DNA of 45,247 bases from Sphingomonas sanguinis (GTDB taxonomy: Bacteria; Pseudomonadota; Alphaproteobacteria; Sphingomonadales; Sphingomonadaceae). Each line of letters starts with the position of its first letter. Position 1 is the first letter of the stretch. The stretch lies in the NCBI RefSeq assembly GCF_001476905.1, contig NZ_LDTE01000058.1, positions 1 through 45,247 of the forward strand, in the 5' to 3' direction. The notes beneath the pieces are model-generated. The model made no database searches, was not told the DNA's origin, and saw nothing but the letters and a program-made list of their open reading frames with translations. The translations under genes were made by a program, and so were the position numbers. Shown piece after piece: positions 9,440-18,245 of the stretch.

Positions 9440-11533
9440 ATGTCAGGATCGAAACAGCACTTCATCCCTCGCATGTTGCTCCGCGCGTTTCGAATGAACG
9501 CAACCGGCAAGGTGGCGCGAGTGCGTGTGTTCCGCGCTGATCGAAGCTATACCTCGCCCGTCGAGGACGTCGCGGCTGAGCGTTTCTTCTATTCCGACCT
9601 GGCACAAGGCGGTGCCGACACACTCGACGATGTGATCACCCGTTATGAAAACGGGTTGGCAAGCGACTTGGCTGAACTGAACGCGACGAGCGGTTCAGCG
9701 TCCCCCCAAACGGCCGCGCGAGTGGTGACGCATCTGCTCGTCCGGAACGACCATGTTCGTGGCATCATGCAGGCCGGCGCTTCGGCTATGGCTGGCTTGG
9801 TTGGCGACCTATTCGGCAGTGAGGAGAAGGTTGCCGCGCTGCTCGGCGCGGCTGACAAAACACCCGGTCCCCAGTTTCGCAAGGTGTTCGAGGAACACAT
9901 TGCCGACAACCCGATCATCTCCGCCATGGGAGTGCCACCAGCCGCATTCATTCCGATTGCCCACGCCATGCTGCGTGAAAACGCTTCCGCCAGCTATGGC
10001 GAGATGTCAGGCGCCATCGAGGAGGTGGTTTCACGATTCCAAGCGCACGGCCCCCTTGAGGCAAGGGACGCGCACGCACGCGCGCTCAGTGCCTCGCTCG
10101 CTCCGCAAGGACGGGTCGAGATGCTGGAGCAATTCACTTGGCGCGTCGACGACATCGACGGCAATCGTCTGATTTTGCCCGACTTCGTAGCGCTCGGCTG
10201 GAATAACGATGGCGTTGCCGGGTCGCTGCTGGAGCATGGAAAGGACGAACTGGCGGTCGTGATGATGCCGCTGTCACCCCGGCGTGCTCTGATCGGCAGC
10301 CTCGGCGAGGTCACTGCGGACACGTTCAACTTCAACGAAGCCGCGATACCTCATTGCCTTTCCTTCTTCGTCGGCTCCGAGGTCAGCCCGGCACTAGAGT
10401 TCGCGGCTACAAAGATGGGATTCGGGGCCGCGGCGTTGCTCAGGCAGTCGCTTGAGCAATCCGCGGCCAGCTTCCGCGCGACCGTTGCACAGGCACCCCC
10501 GGCTCGCACCGAGCAGCCTGCCGATTGGGCAAGCGAACCGCTGGGTCGGGTTGAGTTGCATACCGACTGTGTCGATCAGGAGGGAGGGCGCCGGCTAAAC
10601 GTCGTCATCGGCCAGATTTTGGGATTGGCAAAATCGCGGTTCGACATCTCGACCCTGCGACGTATCATCATCAACTCTGACTATGACGGTGCGTTGAGCT
10701 CGCTGGTTCGAGGCAGGTTCGACACCATCGAGGCTCCTCCCGTACCTTCTGCGGCGGGACTCAGCATCGCCTACAACGTCAACATCGAGCAGGACGGCGT
10801 AGATGGTGTCGCCATTGTGCTGAGGGGCGGCGTAGCGGCAGGTCTGCTCGGCGAGGACGATCTTTCGTTCGGATGGGCAGCAAGCGTCGTATTGGGGCAG
10901 CTAGCCCGCCTCGGCGCCACGGCGTTGATCAACAAGGTCTTCGACGGTGGGGTGACTGAGGGTGATCAGATCGACGCGCTGCTCTTCCGGTACTCCCTCC
11001 CCGGCTGGAAGGCATGGTTGGTCAGCGGGTATGCTGGGCTTCTTGATCCTGAGTTGAAGAACATCCACCGAGATCGACTTCGCGATCGTTTGGCCACGAT
11101 CACCGACGATCTCGTTGGTATCCGCCGAGCCTATCGTATCCACGGTGATGTCGACAGATTAATCCATGATGCAGGCGAGGCCGTGTCCGATTTGTTCGAG
11201 CTAGCGTGTGCAGTCACAAGTCATAGCGGGGACGACCATGATTTAGCTCTGGAAGGGATGCTCTCCGAGCGGGGTCTAACAAACTGGTTCGATCTTCTTC
11301 GTAGCGATCTACCTTCGATTTGGAGGGATGGCACGAAATACCCTGCGCAGGTGGAAATGCTGGTGCTGAACCAGCATATTCGTCGCCTCCTTCTCCTCGG
11401 CGCCATCTTCTTCTGGGATGACGATGGCCGTGGACGCGTTGAGGTCCCGCACTGGTCCGACTTCGATTGGATGCTGGCCCATTCTCAGCTGCCAGCCGAT
11501 AGCGCGGACGCTGCCGATGCAGCTACTATGTAG
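9440..11533 (+). CDS. DUF4238 domain protein, 697 aa
   Basis: The N-terminus (SKQHFIPRMLLRAF, residues 3-16) is the hallmark of DUF4238, followed by a second typical segment (VEDVAAERFFYSDL) and IRRLLLLGAIFF far downstream. DUF4238 proteins are of unknown function and are often met in accessory regions. The domain usually covers about the first 270 residues; here about 400 more follow with no family I recognise. That part has an acidic, mixed alpha/beta look and a helical C-terminal third (RDRLATITDDLVGIRRAYRIHGD). No transmembrane helix or signal peptide is evident, so it is likely cytoplasmic. It is divergent from the giant helicase-nuclease, and the pair may act together, which is inference. 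The ATG at 9440 comes right after an in-frame stop at 9428. Confidence 0.82.
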   Translation: MSGSKQHFIPRMLLRAFRMNATGKVARVRVFRADRSYTSPVEDVAAERFFYSDLAQGGADTLDDVITRYENGLASDLAELNATSGSASPQTAARVVTHLLVRNDHVRGIMQAGASAMAGLVGDLFGSEEKVAALLGAADKTPGPQFRKVFEEHIADNPIISAMGVPPAAFIPIAHAMLRENASASYGEMSGAIEEVVSRFQAHGPLEARDAHARALSASLAPQGRVEMLEQFTWRVDDIDGNRLILPDFVALGWNNDGVAGSLLEHGKDELAVVMMPLSPRRALIGSLGEVTADTFNFNEAAIPHCLSFFVGSEVSPALEFAATKMGFGAAALLRQSLEQSAASFRATVAQAPPARTEQPADWASEPLGRVELHTDCVDQEGGRRLNVVIGQILGLAKSRFDISTLRRIIINSDYDGALSSLVRGRFDTIEAPPVPSAAGLSIAYNVNIEQDGVDGVAIVLRGGVAAGLLGEDDLSFGWAASVVLGQLARLGATALINKVFDGGVTEGDQIDALLFRYSLPGWKAWLVSGYAGLLDPELKNIHRDRLRDRLATITDDLVGIRRAYRIHGDVDRLIHDAGEAVSDLFELACAVTSHSGDDHDLALEGMLSERGLTNWFDLLRSDLPSIWRDGTKYPAQVEMLVLNQHIRRLLLLGAIFFWDDDGRGRVEVPHWSDFDWMLAHSQLPADSADAADAATM

Positions 11534-11621
11534 CTAGTCCGAATATGACATCAGCGTACCCACAATCGAACTACCGCTCAGTCCCCCTTTTCCCCATTGC
11601 GAGTTGAGGTGTCGGGCGAAC

Positions 11622-11681
11622 ATGAATGGGCGTCCGAAGTTGGGGAGCGCGAAACGACCGCCGAACGTCCTGTTGTGGGTC
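11622..11681 (+). repeat. 60-bp dispersed intergenic repeat, copy 1
   Basis: This copy begins ATGAATGGGCG and ends GTGGGTC. It aligns without gaps, at exactly 60 bp, to copies at 16821, 20129 and 22895. I count 37 of 60 positions identical to the 22895 copy. It lies between the convergent ends of the DUF4238 and TonB receptor genes. Confidence 0.5.
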
Positions 11682-11700
11682 CTTTTGTCGATCACCTACG

Positions 11701-14118
11701 CTATAGCATTTTTCGCAAACCAAATGCGACCGTCCGGCCCACCGGGTTGAGATAGGCATTCTGATAGATCAAGGGCGTGGTGCCCAAGCTATTGCGCACG
11801 CTCTGGCGCGAATCGACGATGTTGGTAACGCCTAACGTCATGCGCATGCCCTTGAGCCACGAGGGCGCCTTCGTTCGTCCTAGATAGTCGCCAACGTTGG
11901 CGAATAGCGCGAGATTGATCGTCGCCAGGTCGCCGAATTTCAGATCTCCCGCCGGTGTGCCGGATCCACGAATTGATGTTCCGCTCTGCCATGTCGCGGT
12001 GAATCGGGCGCCGAGGCCGCGCTTGAAGGCGCTGGCCTGGAACTCAACCTCGTGCCGGGAACGGCCGCCCCGGACGTCGAGCGCACCCCCGTCGAGCAGG
12101 TTCAGAACCGGACCGCTGGGGCGCAGCAATACACTATCCTCCAGCCGCCAGCTGTGTTGTAGCGACAGCATCAGCCGGCTCGTAAGGTTTTCAACCCGTC
12201 GGGCGGCGGGACTCCCGGCCTCTACAGTCTCCAGGCGCGCGCCGGGCGGGAGGCGGCGCTTGGCCTCTTCGAGACTAGAGAACACGCGGACGTTGGCGTT
12301 CTGAAGACCGGGCGGCAACGGGCCTAGCGGCCTCATGAAGCTCAGGCCCCAGCGGATCTGCTGCTGGTTCGATCGCGCGAAGTTGATCGGCGTCGCGTCG
12401 ATACGCTGCAGGCGACCGGTGGTGTCGCGGGTAAAGCGATCCGGGAACGCATCCTCGACCTGCGGCAACGCGATAGGAAAGGCAGCGATCGGATCGTCGA
12501 TCCGCGTGCGGATATAGTCGATTGTGAATACCAGATCCGTCCTGGCCATCGGCTTGAAGGTGGCGCCTGCGCTAAGGACGTGGCGATCGTCGGCGTGAAG
12601 GCCGGGATTACCGCCGAAGCTGCGCGTGATATCGGCCGTCTCTCCACGGCGCGCATCGAAGGTGCGAACGTTGGGCACGACGATCAACGGCGCCCCGAGC
12701 TGTTCGACCGTCGGGGCCGATCGCGTGTCGCTGACCGATGCGAGCAGCGATAGCCCAGGCAGGGGCGTCCAGTGTAGGCCGTAGCCCAGGGTCCACAACG
12801 TGCCGACGTCCGACAGTCTTTCCGCGGCGACGGTCGCGTTGGCCGACAGCGCACCGATCGACGTGAGTGACGGTGTGGCGGCCCCTGCGATCGGCAGGTC
12901 AATGCTGGCCTGGACGCTGGCGGTGTCGCGCTCCAGCGACCCGACCCGCGTCGACGCACCCAGTTGGGATCGGCTGCTGACGTCGCGCGTCGTGACGACT
13001 GATCGCAGGCTGAGCGACGCGGACCCGGCCGGCAGGGTGAAGGGTGATCCGTTGACCAGCAAGTCGGCGTTGGCCGTCAGGGTGGCGAAGCGTGCAAGAT
13101 TCTGCGGGGTGACGGGAACGCCGGTGTCGGTCGTGCTGTCGTTCGTGGTGCGGTCGAGGTTGCCGGTCGCGGTCCATTGCCATTGGCGCAGCCGCCCGCC
13201 GATCGTGGTGCCGAGATGTAGCGTCGCGCTGTCAACGTCGCGGTGCAGCACGCCATCCGGTCCCAGCCCGACCAGCGCCTTGGTCTTGCTCGTCTCGACC
13301 CTTCCGTTGAGCGTTGCTGCCACGTCGGCAATCGGATTGGCCGCGACGGTCGCATTCAGGGTGACGCGGTGGGTGGCGGGCAACAGCGTCCGATAGTCGC
13401 CGAGCGTCCGATCACCGCTCGGCTGCCGCACGTCGCGCTCGCTCTCCAGCAGGGCGCTCGACCGGCTGAGATCGGCATCGAGCATCGTGCGCGTATCGCC
13501 GCGGATGCGCAGATAACTGGCACCGCCCGCAGTCGTCGCCTGTCCTCCCGCGGTTGGCCCGGCGAGGTTCCCTTGGACGATCCGCGACGTAAAGCGTTCG
13601 AAGGCGACCACGTTCACCACCTTGCGATCGGCCGGATAGCCGTATTTCAGTGCGACCTCTTCAGGCAGAATCTCTGTCCGTTCGATCGCTTCGGTGGGAA
13701 GCCGGGCTATTTCGGCAAAGCTCGACACGCGGCGGCCGTTCAGCAGGACGATCGGATCGGCCGACGTATCGTTGCGTCCGCTCGACACCTGCGCGCCGAG
13801 CGCCTGGATCAGTTCGGACACTGTTGCCGTGCCATAAGATCGGATGTCGAGGGCCGATAGCGTGCGTTCGGGCTTGATATCGCCGATGACCGAACCACGC
13901 GGCGGGCGCCCGTTGACGACGATGTCGCCAGACGCGGTCGCCGGCCGCGCCGCGGGTAGTGCGTCCTTGTACTGCTCGCGCAGTTTCCGCTCGACGTCCT
14001 CGGGTAGCGGCTGGCCGTCCGGTCCGTGGAATTGGATGGCAGGCGGCGGGGGCGGGGACGCAGCGGGGGGCGTTACCTGTGCTGCGGCGAGCAGACCTAT
14101 GCCGATGATCGTCGTCAT
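11701..14118 (-). CDS. TonB-dependent receptor
   Basis: This 805-residue outer-membrane receptor would import a ligand using energy from TonB. After a short signal (MTTIIGIGLLAAAQ) and a proline-rich stretch, a TonB-box-like DIVVNGRPP precedes the plug domain. The plug shows SELIQALGAQVSSGR and DPIVLLNGRRVSSFAEI. The rest is alternating beta-barrel sequence ending VGRTVAFGLRKML. The last residue is Leu, not the usual aromatic. I chose ATG 14118, 4 bp after the stop of the upstream small gene, because an in-frame upstream start would run into that gene. The two form one leftward operon. A divergent response regulator and sensor kinase next door probably control it. The ligand is unknown. Confidence 0.88.
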   Translation of the reverse strand: MTTIIGIGLLAAAQVTPPAASPPPPPAIQFHGPDGQPLPEDVERKLREQYKDALPAARPATASGDIVVNGRPPRGSVIGDIKPERTLSALDIRSYGTATVSELIQALGAQVSSGRNDTSADPIVLLNGRRVSSFAEIARLPTEAIERTEILPEEVALKYGYPADRKVVNVVAFERFTSRIVQGNLAGPTAGGQATTAGGASYLRIRGDTRTMLDADLSRSSALLESERDVRQPSGDRTLGDYRTLLPATHRVTLNATVAANPIADVAATLNGRVETSKTKALVGLGPDGVLHRDVDSATLHLGTTIGGRLRQWQWTATGNLDRTTNDSTTDTGVPVTPQNLARFATLTANADLLVNGSPFTLPAGSASLSLRSVVTTRDVSSRSQLGASTRVGSLERDTASVQASIDLPIAGAATPSLTSIGALSANATVAAERLSDVGTLWTLGYGLHWTPLPGLSLLASVSDTRSAPTVEQLGAPLIVVPNVRTFDARRGETADITRSFGGNPGLHADDRHVLSAGATFKPMARTDLVFTIDYIRTRIDDPIAAFPIALPQVEDAFPDRFTRDTTGRLQRIDATPINFARSNQQQIRWGLSFMRPLGPLPPGLQNANVRVFSSLEEAKRRLPPGARLETVEAGSPAARRVENLTSRLMLSLQHSWRLEDSVLLRPSGPVLNLLDGGALDVRGGRSRHEVEFQASAFKRGLGARFTATWQSGTSIRGSGTPAGDLKFGDLATINLALFANVGDYLGRTKAPSWLKGMRMTLGVTNIVDSRQSVRNSLGTTPLIYQNAYLNPVGRTVAFGLRKML

Positions 14119-14122
14119 CGCG

Positions 14123-14500
14123 TCACGAGGCTCGCTTCGCCGCGAAGGGCAAGGTTGCGAGGCCAGTGATATGCACATCGCCCGTCAGCGCCGTGCCCCC
14201 GGCATCGAGCGTCACGACAAAGGTTACTCGGGGTTCGGACTTCAGGCTGAACGTTGCACAGCCCGCGGTCACGGACACAGCCTCGAGCGGTCGCCAGACC
14301 TGCGCCCTCGACGATTGGTAGCGCCCGGACCACCCTGTCGCATTGCGGGTCAGTTCGAATGTCCAGTTGGCCCCTGCGAATGCGCCGATCCAGTGTCCGG
14401 CGAGGTGATCGGCAGGCTGCGTCGATGCGCACGGCGGCGCCGGCGCTGGCGCCGGCGCCGCGCCGGGCGAGGCCATGGCGAGAAGAATGGTCGCGATCAT
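14123..14500 (-). CDS. Small exported protein upstream of TonB receptor
   Basis: This 125-residue protein has a short hydrophobic signal (MIATILLAMASPG), an alanine-proline run, and then a compact beta-rich domain with two Cys. The domain runs from WIGAFAGANWTFELTRN through FVVTLDAGG to GDVHITGLA. I recognise no named family; the pattern recalls small periplasmic beta-sandwich proteins. The ATG at 14500 is preceded by GGAG at a good distance; the TTG at 14512 is less likely. The stop lies 4 bp before the TonB receptor start, so the two are co-expressed, and it may be a periplasmic or surface partner of that receptor. Confidence 0.72.
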   Translation of the reverse strand: MIATILLAMASPGAAPAPAPAPPCASTQPADHLAGHWIGAFAGANWTFELTRNATGWSGRYQSSRAQVWRPLEAVSVTAGCATFSLKSEPRVTFVVTLDAGGTALTGDVHITGLATLPFAAKRAS

Positions 14501-14617
14501 ACAGCTCTCCAAATTGAAGCCGGGTCAAGGAAAGCAGATCGAGGTAGCGGGACGATGCCGCGTTCGTGACGGCGCGTGATACGAAGATGCTACAAAGCCG
14601 TGCTATCGCCTGAAGCG

Positions 14618-15334
14618 ATGCACAGCGCTGCCATATCCCGAGATCGCATCGTCGTGGTGGACGACGACACCAGCATCCGCGACGCCTTGGCCGAGTATCT
14701 CGGCGATCATGGCTACGCAGTCCGCACGGCCAGCGGTGCCGTTGCCTGCGGTCGCTTACTAGCCGAGGCGCCGGCCGACCTGCTGGTGATCGACGTGATG
14801 ATGCCGGGAGAGGATGGGTTGTCGCTGTGCCGGCGTCTGGCTCCGACCGGTACGCCGATTCTAATGCTGAGTGCGCTCGATGGCGTTACCGATCGCGTCG
14901 TCGGGCTAGAGGTCGGGGCATGGGATTATCTGGCCAAGCCGTTCGAGCCGCGCGAATTGCTGGCGCGCGTACGAGCGTTGCTGCGGCGACCGCGCATGGA
15001 GAGCCCAGCGGCACACGGCGATGCGGTCGCGTTCGCCGGCTGGTGGTTCAGCCCCGACGAGCGCCGCCTGCGCGATCCGCACGGGCGGCCTTTGCTGCTG
15101 AGCGAAGGCGAGCATGCGCTGTTGGCTGCCTTCGTGGGGCGCCCCGGACGGGTGCTCAGCCGGGACACGCTGCTGGACGTCGCGCGGGGTATTGACGCTG
15201 CGTCCTATGATCGGGCGATCGACATCGCCATCAGCCGGTTGCGTCGCAAGCTGGCGGAAGGTGATAGTGCCCCGTTGATCGAAACGGTTCGGGGGGCTGG
15301 CTATCGCTTTCTGCCCGCGGTTCGACCGGCATGA
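14618..15334 (+). CDS. OmpR-family response regulator
   Basis: This is a two-domain DNA-binding response regulator. The receiver domain shows the acidic pocket VVDDD (residues 13-17), the phospho-acceptor Asp59 in LLVIDVMMPGEDG, Ser85 and Lys107 (YLAKPFEPRELLARVRALLRR). The C-terminal winged helix follows (LSEGEHALLAAF, then YDRAIDIAISRLRRKL and VRGAGYRF). I chose the ATG at 14618 as the natural receiver start; a GTG at 14576 would add 14 residues. Its stop overlaps the sensor kinase start by 4 bp. It is divergent from the TonB receptor operon, whose promoter must lie in the 117-bp gap, so it is the likely regulator of that operon. Confidence 0.93.
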   Translation: MHSAAISRDRIVVVDDDTSIRDALAEYLGDHGYAVRTASGAVACGRLLAEAPADLLVIDVMMPGEDGLSLCRRLAPTGTPILMLSALDGVTDRVVGLEVGAWDYLAKPFEPRELLARVRALLRRPRMESPAAHGDAVAFAGWWFSPDERRLRDPHGRPLLLSEGEHALLAAFVGRPGRVLSRDTLLDVARGIDAASYDRAIDIAISRLRRKLAEGDSAPLIETVRGAGYRFLPAVRPA

Positions 15335-16731
15335 TGCGCAGCGTCTGGCGGCGACCGAGCGCCCTGACCGCGATTGGTGGGTTCAGCGTCGCGATCGCCG
15401 TGCTCAGCGTCGCGATCACCGCCAGCATCGTCCTGCTGATGCCCGATCCGCCCGCTGTGCGTATGACCGTCGCTGAGGCCGTCGCAGCGCTGCGGGGTAC
15501 GAACGCCGGTCTGGCCCGCACGTTCGGCAGTCCCCCGGACGGGTCGCCGGCGGTGCTGCTCCAGCCGGTTCTGGCGCAGGCAATCGGCCGTCCCATTGCG
15601 GACGTACGGGTCGTTTGGCTCGATCGAGCTGCGCGTCCGACCCGCGGTGACGGTGTCGTCGTCTTCACGGCGCGCGGCAAGGGCGAGGCCGCCGGCAAGA
15701 TGTTGTGGTCGGGCGGCACCCGGCCCAGCGGACCGGTCGTTATCCGCCGCCAGGGCGTGCTGCCCATGCGGATCGTTCCGAGAGGTATGACGGATTCGCT
15801 GATCGGCAAGGTCCTGCTCACATTGCCACAACCCGCATTTACCGCCAGCGTGCGTCTGGCGGATGGTCGATGGCTGACCGTTGCGCCACAATCCCCGACC
15901 TTTGGCGGGTGGCGGTTGAAGGTGCTGGTCGCGCTCGTCGCCAGCCTCGCGGTGCTAGCGCCCCTAGTCTGGCTGTTCGCCCGACGCCTCACCCGACCGT
16001 TTCGCGCATTGGCGTTGGCGATCGATGACGGCCGCGATCCACCGCAAGCACAAGGGCCGCGCGAATTGCAGGATGCCGCGCGCGCGATCCTCCACCTGCG
16101 CGCGCGCCTGTCCGCCGAAACCGATGAACGCATGCGCATGCTGACCGCTGTCGCACACGACCTGCGTACCCCGCTGACCAGCCTTAAGCTGCGGATCGAA
16201 GCGGTGCCGGAGCCACAGCGCGCCCGCATGGCCGCCGACGCCGACCGCATGGGCGCGATGATCGCCGATGTCCTTGATTATGCCCGCACCGCCAACGCAT
16301 CGCGACACCCGGTGCAGGTCCGGACGATGGTCGCCGAGATTGTGGCAGACCTGCTGACTGTGCGTCTGATCGACGGACCGGAGGTTACGGTGATCGCAGT
16401 CGAGCCGGCCTTTCGCCGCGCGGTCGAGAATCTTGTTCGTAACGCCGAAGACTATGCCGGGGGCGGCCGGGTTGAGATTGCCACCGAAGACGACGCCGCC
16501 ATCGTCCGTGTGATCGACGCAGGTCCCGGCATCCCGCCCGCCGACCGTGCTCGATTATTGCGCCCGTTCGAGCGTGGCGACGCCTCGCGCAGCCGAGACA
16601 CGGGCGGAGTGGGACTGGGGCTCAGTATCGTGCAGACATTTGCGGATCTACACGGCGGGACATTATCGTTGGACGAGGCGGAGGGCGGCGGGACGATCGC
16701 GAAGTTGGCCGTCCCTGCGCTTGTCCAATAG
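15331..16731 (+). CDS. Sensor histidine kinase
   Basis: This 466-residue membrane sensor kinase partners the overlapping response regulator. Transmembrane helix 1 is at about 14-36 (FSVAIAVLSVAITASIVLLM), a periplasmic domain of about 155 residues follows, and transmembrane helix 2 is at about 195-212 (LVALVASLAVLAPLVWLF). Then come a HAMP-like linker, the dimerisation box with phospho-acceptor His276 in VAHDLRTPLTSLKLRIE, and an ATPase domain with N-box ENLVRNAEDYA, G1 VIDAGPGIP and G2 GGVGLGLSIV. All catalytic boxes look intact. The periplasmic input domain is not one I recognise. With the TonB receptor operon next door it may sense the ligand or envelope state, which is inference. Confidence 0.93.
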   Translation: MMRSVWRRPSALTAIGGFSVAIAVLSVAITASIVLLMPDPPAVRMTVAEAVAALRGTNAGLARTFGSPPDGSPAVLLQPVLAQAIGRPIADVRVVWLDRAARPTRGDGVVVFTARGKGEAAGKMLWSGGTRPSGPVVIRRQGVLPMRIVPRGMTDSLIGKVLLTLPQPAFTASVRLADGRWLTVAPQSPTFGGWRLKVLVALVASLAVLAPLVWLFARRLTRPFRALALAIDDGRDPPQAQGPRELQDAARAILHLRARLSAETDERMRMLTAVAHDLRTPLTSLKLRIEAVPEPQRARMAADADRMGAMIADVLDYARTANASRHPVQVRTMVAEIVADLLTVRLIDGPEVTVIAVEPAFRRAVENLVRNAEDYAGGGRVEIATEDDAAIVRVIDAGPGIPPADRARLLRPFERGDASRSRDTGGVGLGLSIVQTFADLHGGTLSLDEAEGGGTIAKLAVPALVQ

Positions 16732-16820
16732 GATCGTGAAGCAAGAATTAGCGGCTTTGCCAGCGTACTGGGCTCGGTGGCCTATGCTGGGTGAGGGCCC
16801 GATACTACCCTTGTCTCGAT

Positions 16821-16880
16821 ATGAACGAACGGCAGAATGCGGGAAGCTACCGGGCAATCCCGAATGACCGCATCTGGGTC
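16821..16880 (+). repeat. 60-bp dispersed intergenic repeat, copy 2
   Basis: This copy begins ATGAACGAACGGCAGAA, contains CGAATGACCG at 16861-16870 and ends TGGGTC. It matches the copy at 22895 at 44 of 60 positions with no gap. It lies between the convergent sensor kinase and TetR genes. Confidence 0.6.
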
Positions 16881-16904
16881 TCTTCTCCCATGGGCGCTCT
16901 CGCA

Positions 16905-17462
16905 TCACACGCCGTACGGTTCGGTGACGCGATTCACGATCATCCGGATGGCGTCTTCGCTTAGCGGATCGGGATCGATCGAATTGTGGATGCCGATCCC
17001 TTCGACCAAAGCATCCAGCGCGCGTGCGGTCAGGGGGTCGAAGAAGCGTTCCAGGGCGACGCGACTGTTGCTCATCCATCGGCGCATCACGTCGGCGACA
17101 GGCGGATGGCGGGCGGCAAAGGCGTACAGTTCGTAGCTGAGCAGCAAGGTGCGCGGAGTGGCCCAGATCGACCCCGCGATGATCGAGACGATTGCATCCT
17201 TGGCGCCGTCCCGATCTTTCGCCATCCCCATCCGATCGGCGAATGCCTGCGACGAATGTTCGGCCAGCTGCAGGAACGCTTCGGCCATCAAGTCGTCCAG
17301 CGTCGCAAAATAATATGTCACCGATCCCAGCGGCACGGCCGCCAGCGCTGCAATGCGGCGATGCGTAGTGCCTGAGACGCCATGGGCCGCGATCGCATCC
17401 AGCGTCGCGTCGATTATCCGTTGTCGACGATCAGGATCGTTTCGCTTTGTCCCGCCGTTCAC
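16905..17462 (-). CDS. TetR-family transcriptional regulator
   Basis: This 185-residue regulator has the TetR N-terminal DNA-binding domain (RQRIIDATLDAIAAHGVSG, then THRRIAALAAVPLGSVTYYF). An all-helical ligand-binding domain follows, with no recognised subfamily. The start is GTG 17462, preceded by AAGGGGG at a good distance. A perfect palindrome at 17484-17499, 22 bp upstream, is the expected operator, so the protein probably represses itself and the divergent three-gene operon that begins at 17557. The ligand is unknown. Confidence 0.92.
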   Translation of the reverse strand: MNGGTKRNDPDRRQRIIDATLDAIAAHGVSGTTHRRIAALAAVPLGSVTYYFATLDDLMAEAFLQLAEHSSQAFADRMGMAKDRDGAKDAIVSIIAGSIWATPRTLLLSYELYAFAARHPPVADVMRRWMSNSRVALERFFDPLTARALDALVEGIGIHNSIDPDPLSEDAIRMIVNRVTEPYGV

Positions 17463-17483
17463 GGCACCCCCTTTGCAAAGCTA

Positions 17484-17499
17484 GTGTACATTTGTACAC
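17484..17499. promoter_or_regulatory. TetR operator candidate
   Basis: GTGTACA-TT-TGTACAC is a perfect 16-bp palindrome in the 94-bp gap between the TetR gene and the divergent DUF1349 operon. TetR proteins bind palindromes of about this length placed over their own promoter. It lies 22 bp from the TetR start and 57 bp from the DUF1349 start, so one site can control both. Confidence 0.75.
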
Positions 17500-17556
17500 A
17501 TCCTCCCTTTGGAGGGCGGCACACCGCAGCCATAGCGTACCGGAAGGGCAGGGGTC

Positions 17557-18240
17557 ATGCAGGAACCAAAAGTATCGCGGCGCAAGATCATCGGCGGCGT
17601 GGCTGCAATGGCAATACCCTCGATCGCGCAGGGCAAGGCGATTGCTGTGCCTACGGTGCTGGGCCGAAACGACGGGGTGTGGCTCAATGCGCCGCGTCGC
17701 TGGCAAGCCGATGCCGACGGTGACCTGACCCTGACGACCGATAGGGCAACCGATTTTTGGCGCGAGACGCATTACGGCTTCACGCGAGATTCGGGCCATT
17801 TTCTGGGTTTCCCAACGCTAGCTGCCTTCACGGCGCAGATGCGCATCCGCGGCGATTACCAGAAGCTTTACGACCAGGCGGGTATCATGATCCGGTTGGA
17901 CGAGCGGCGCTGGATCAAGGCCGGGATCGAATTGTCTGACGGCCGGGCAATGCTGAGCAGCGTTCTGACCGACGGCCGCTCGGACTGGGCGACAAGTCCC
18001 TACGCGCATGACCCCCACGATTTCTGGATGCGCGCCACCGTCGCGAACGGTGTGCTACGGCTTCAGGTGTCGGCGGATGGGAAGACATGGCCACTCGTGC
18101 GGCTCGCGCCGTTTCCGGTTGCGTCGTCGTATTGGGTTGGCCCGATGGCCTGCACCCCCGAGCGCGAGGGACTGGACGTGCGGTTCTCCGAACTGCGCAT
18201 CACGCGGCCGCTCGGCAAAGACCTGCACGACCTGAGCTAG
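17557..18240 (+). CDS. DUF1349 (concanavalin-like) protein with Tat signal
   Basis: This 227-residue protein begins with a twin-arginine export signal (SRRKIIGG followed by a hydrophobic stretch to about residue 28). The mature part matches DUF1349, a concanavalin A-like lectin/glucanase fold: DFWRETHYGF, then LYDQAGIMIRLDERRWIKAGIEL and DDHDFW-like PHDFWMRAT, ending in a beta-rich VRFSELRIT. Such proteins are thought to bind glycans; a reaction is not established. It is the first gene of a rightward operon with two acyl-transferring enzymes, 5 bp before the second gene, and faces the TetR gene. Together they suggest a regulated sugar-modification unit. Confidence 0.82.
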   Translation: MQEPKVSRRKIIGGVAAMAIPSIAQGKAIAVPTVLGRNDGVWLNAPRRWQADADGDLTLTTDRATDFWRETHYGFTRDSGHFLGFPTLAAFTAQMRIRGDYQKLYDQAGIMIRLDERRWIKAGIELSDGRAMLSSVLTDGRSDWATSPYAHDPHDFWMRATVANGVLRLQVSADGKTWPLVRLAPFPVASSYWVGPMACTPEREGLDVRFSELRITRPLGKDLHDLS

Positions 18241-18245
18241 GGCTG

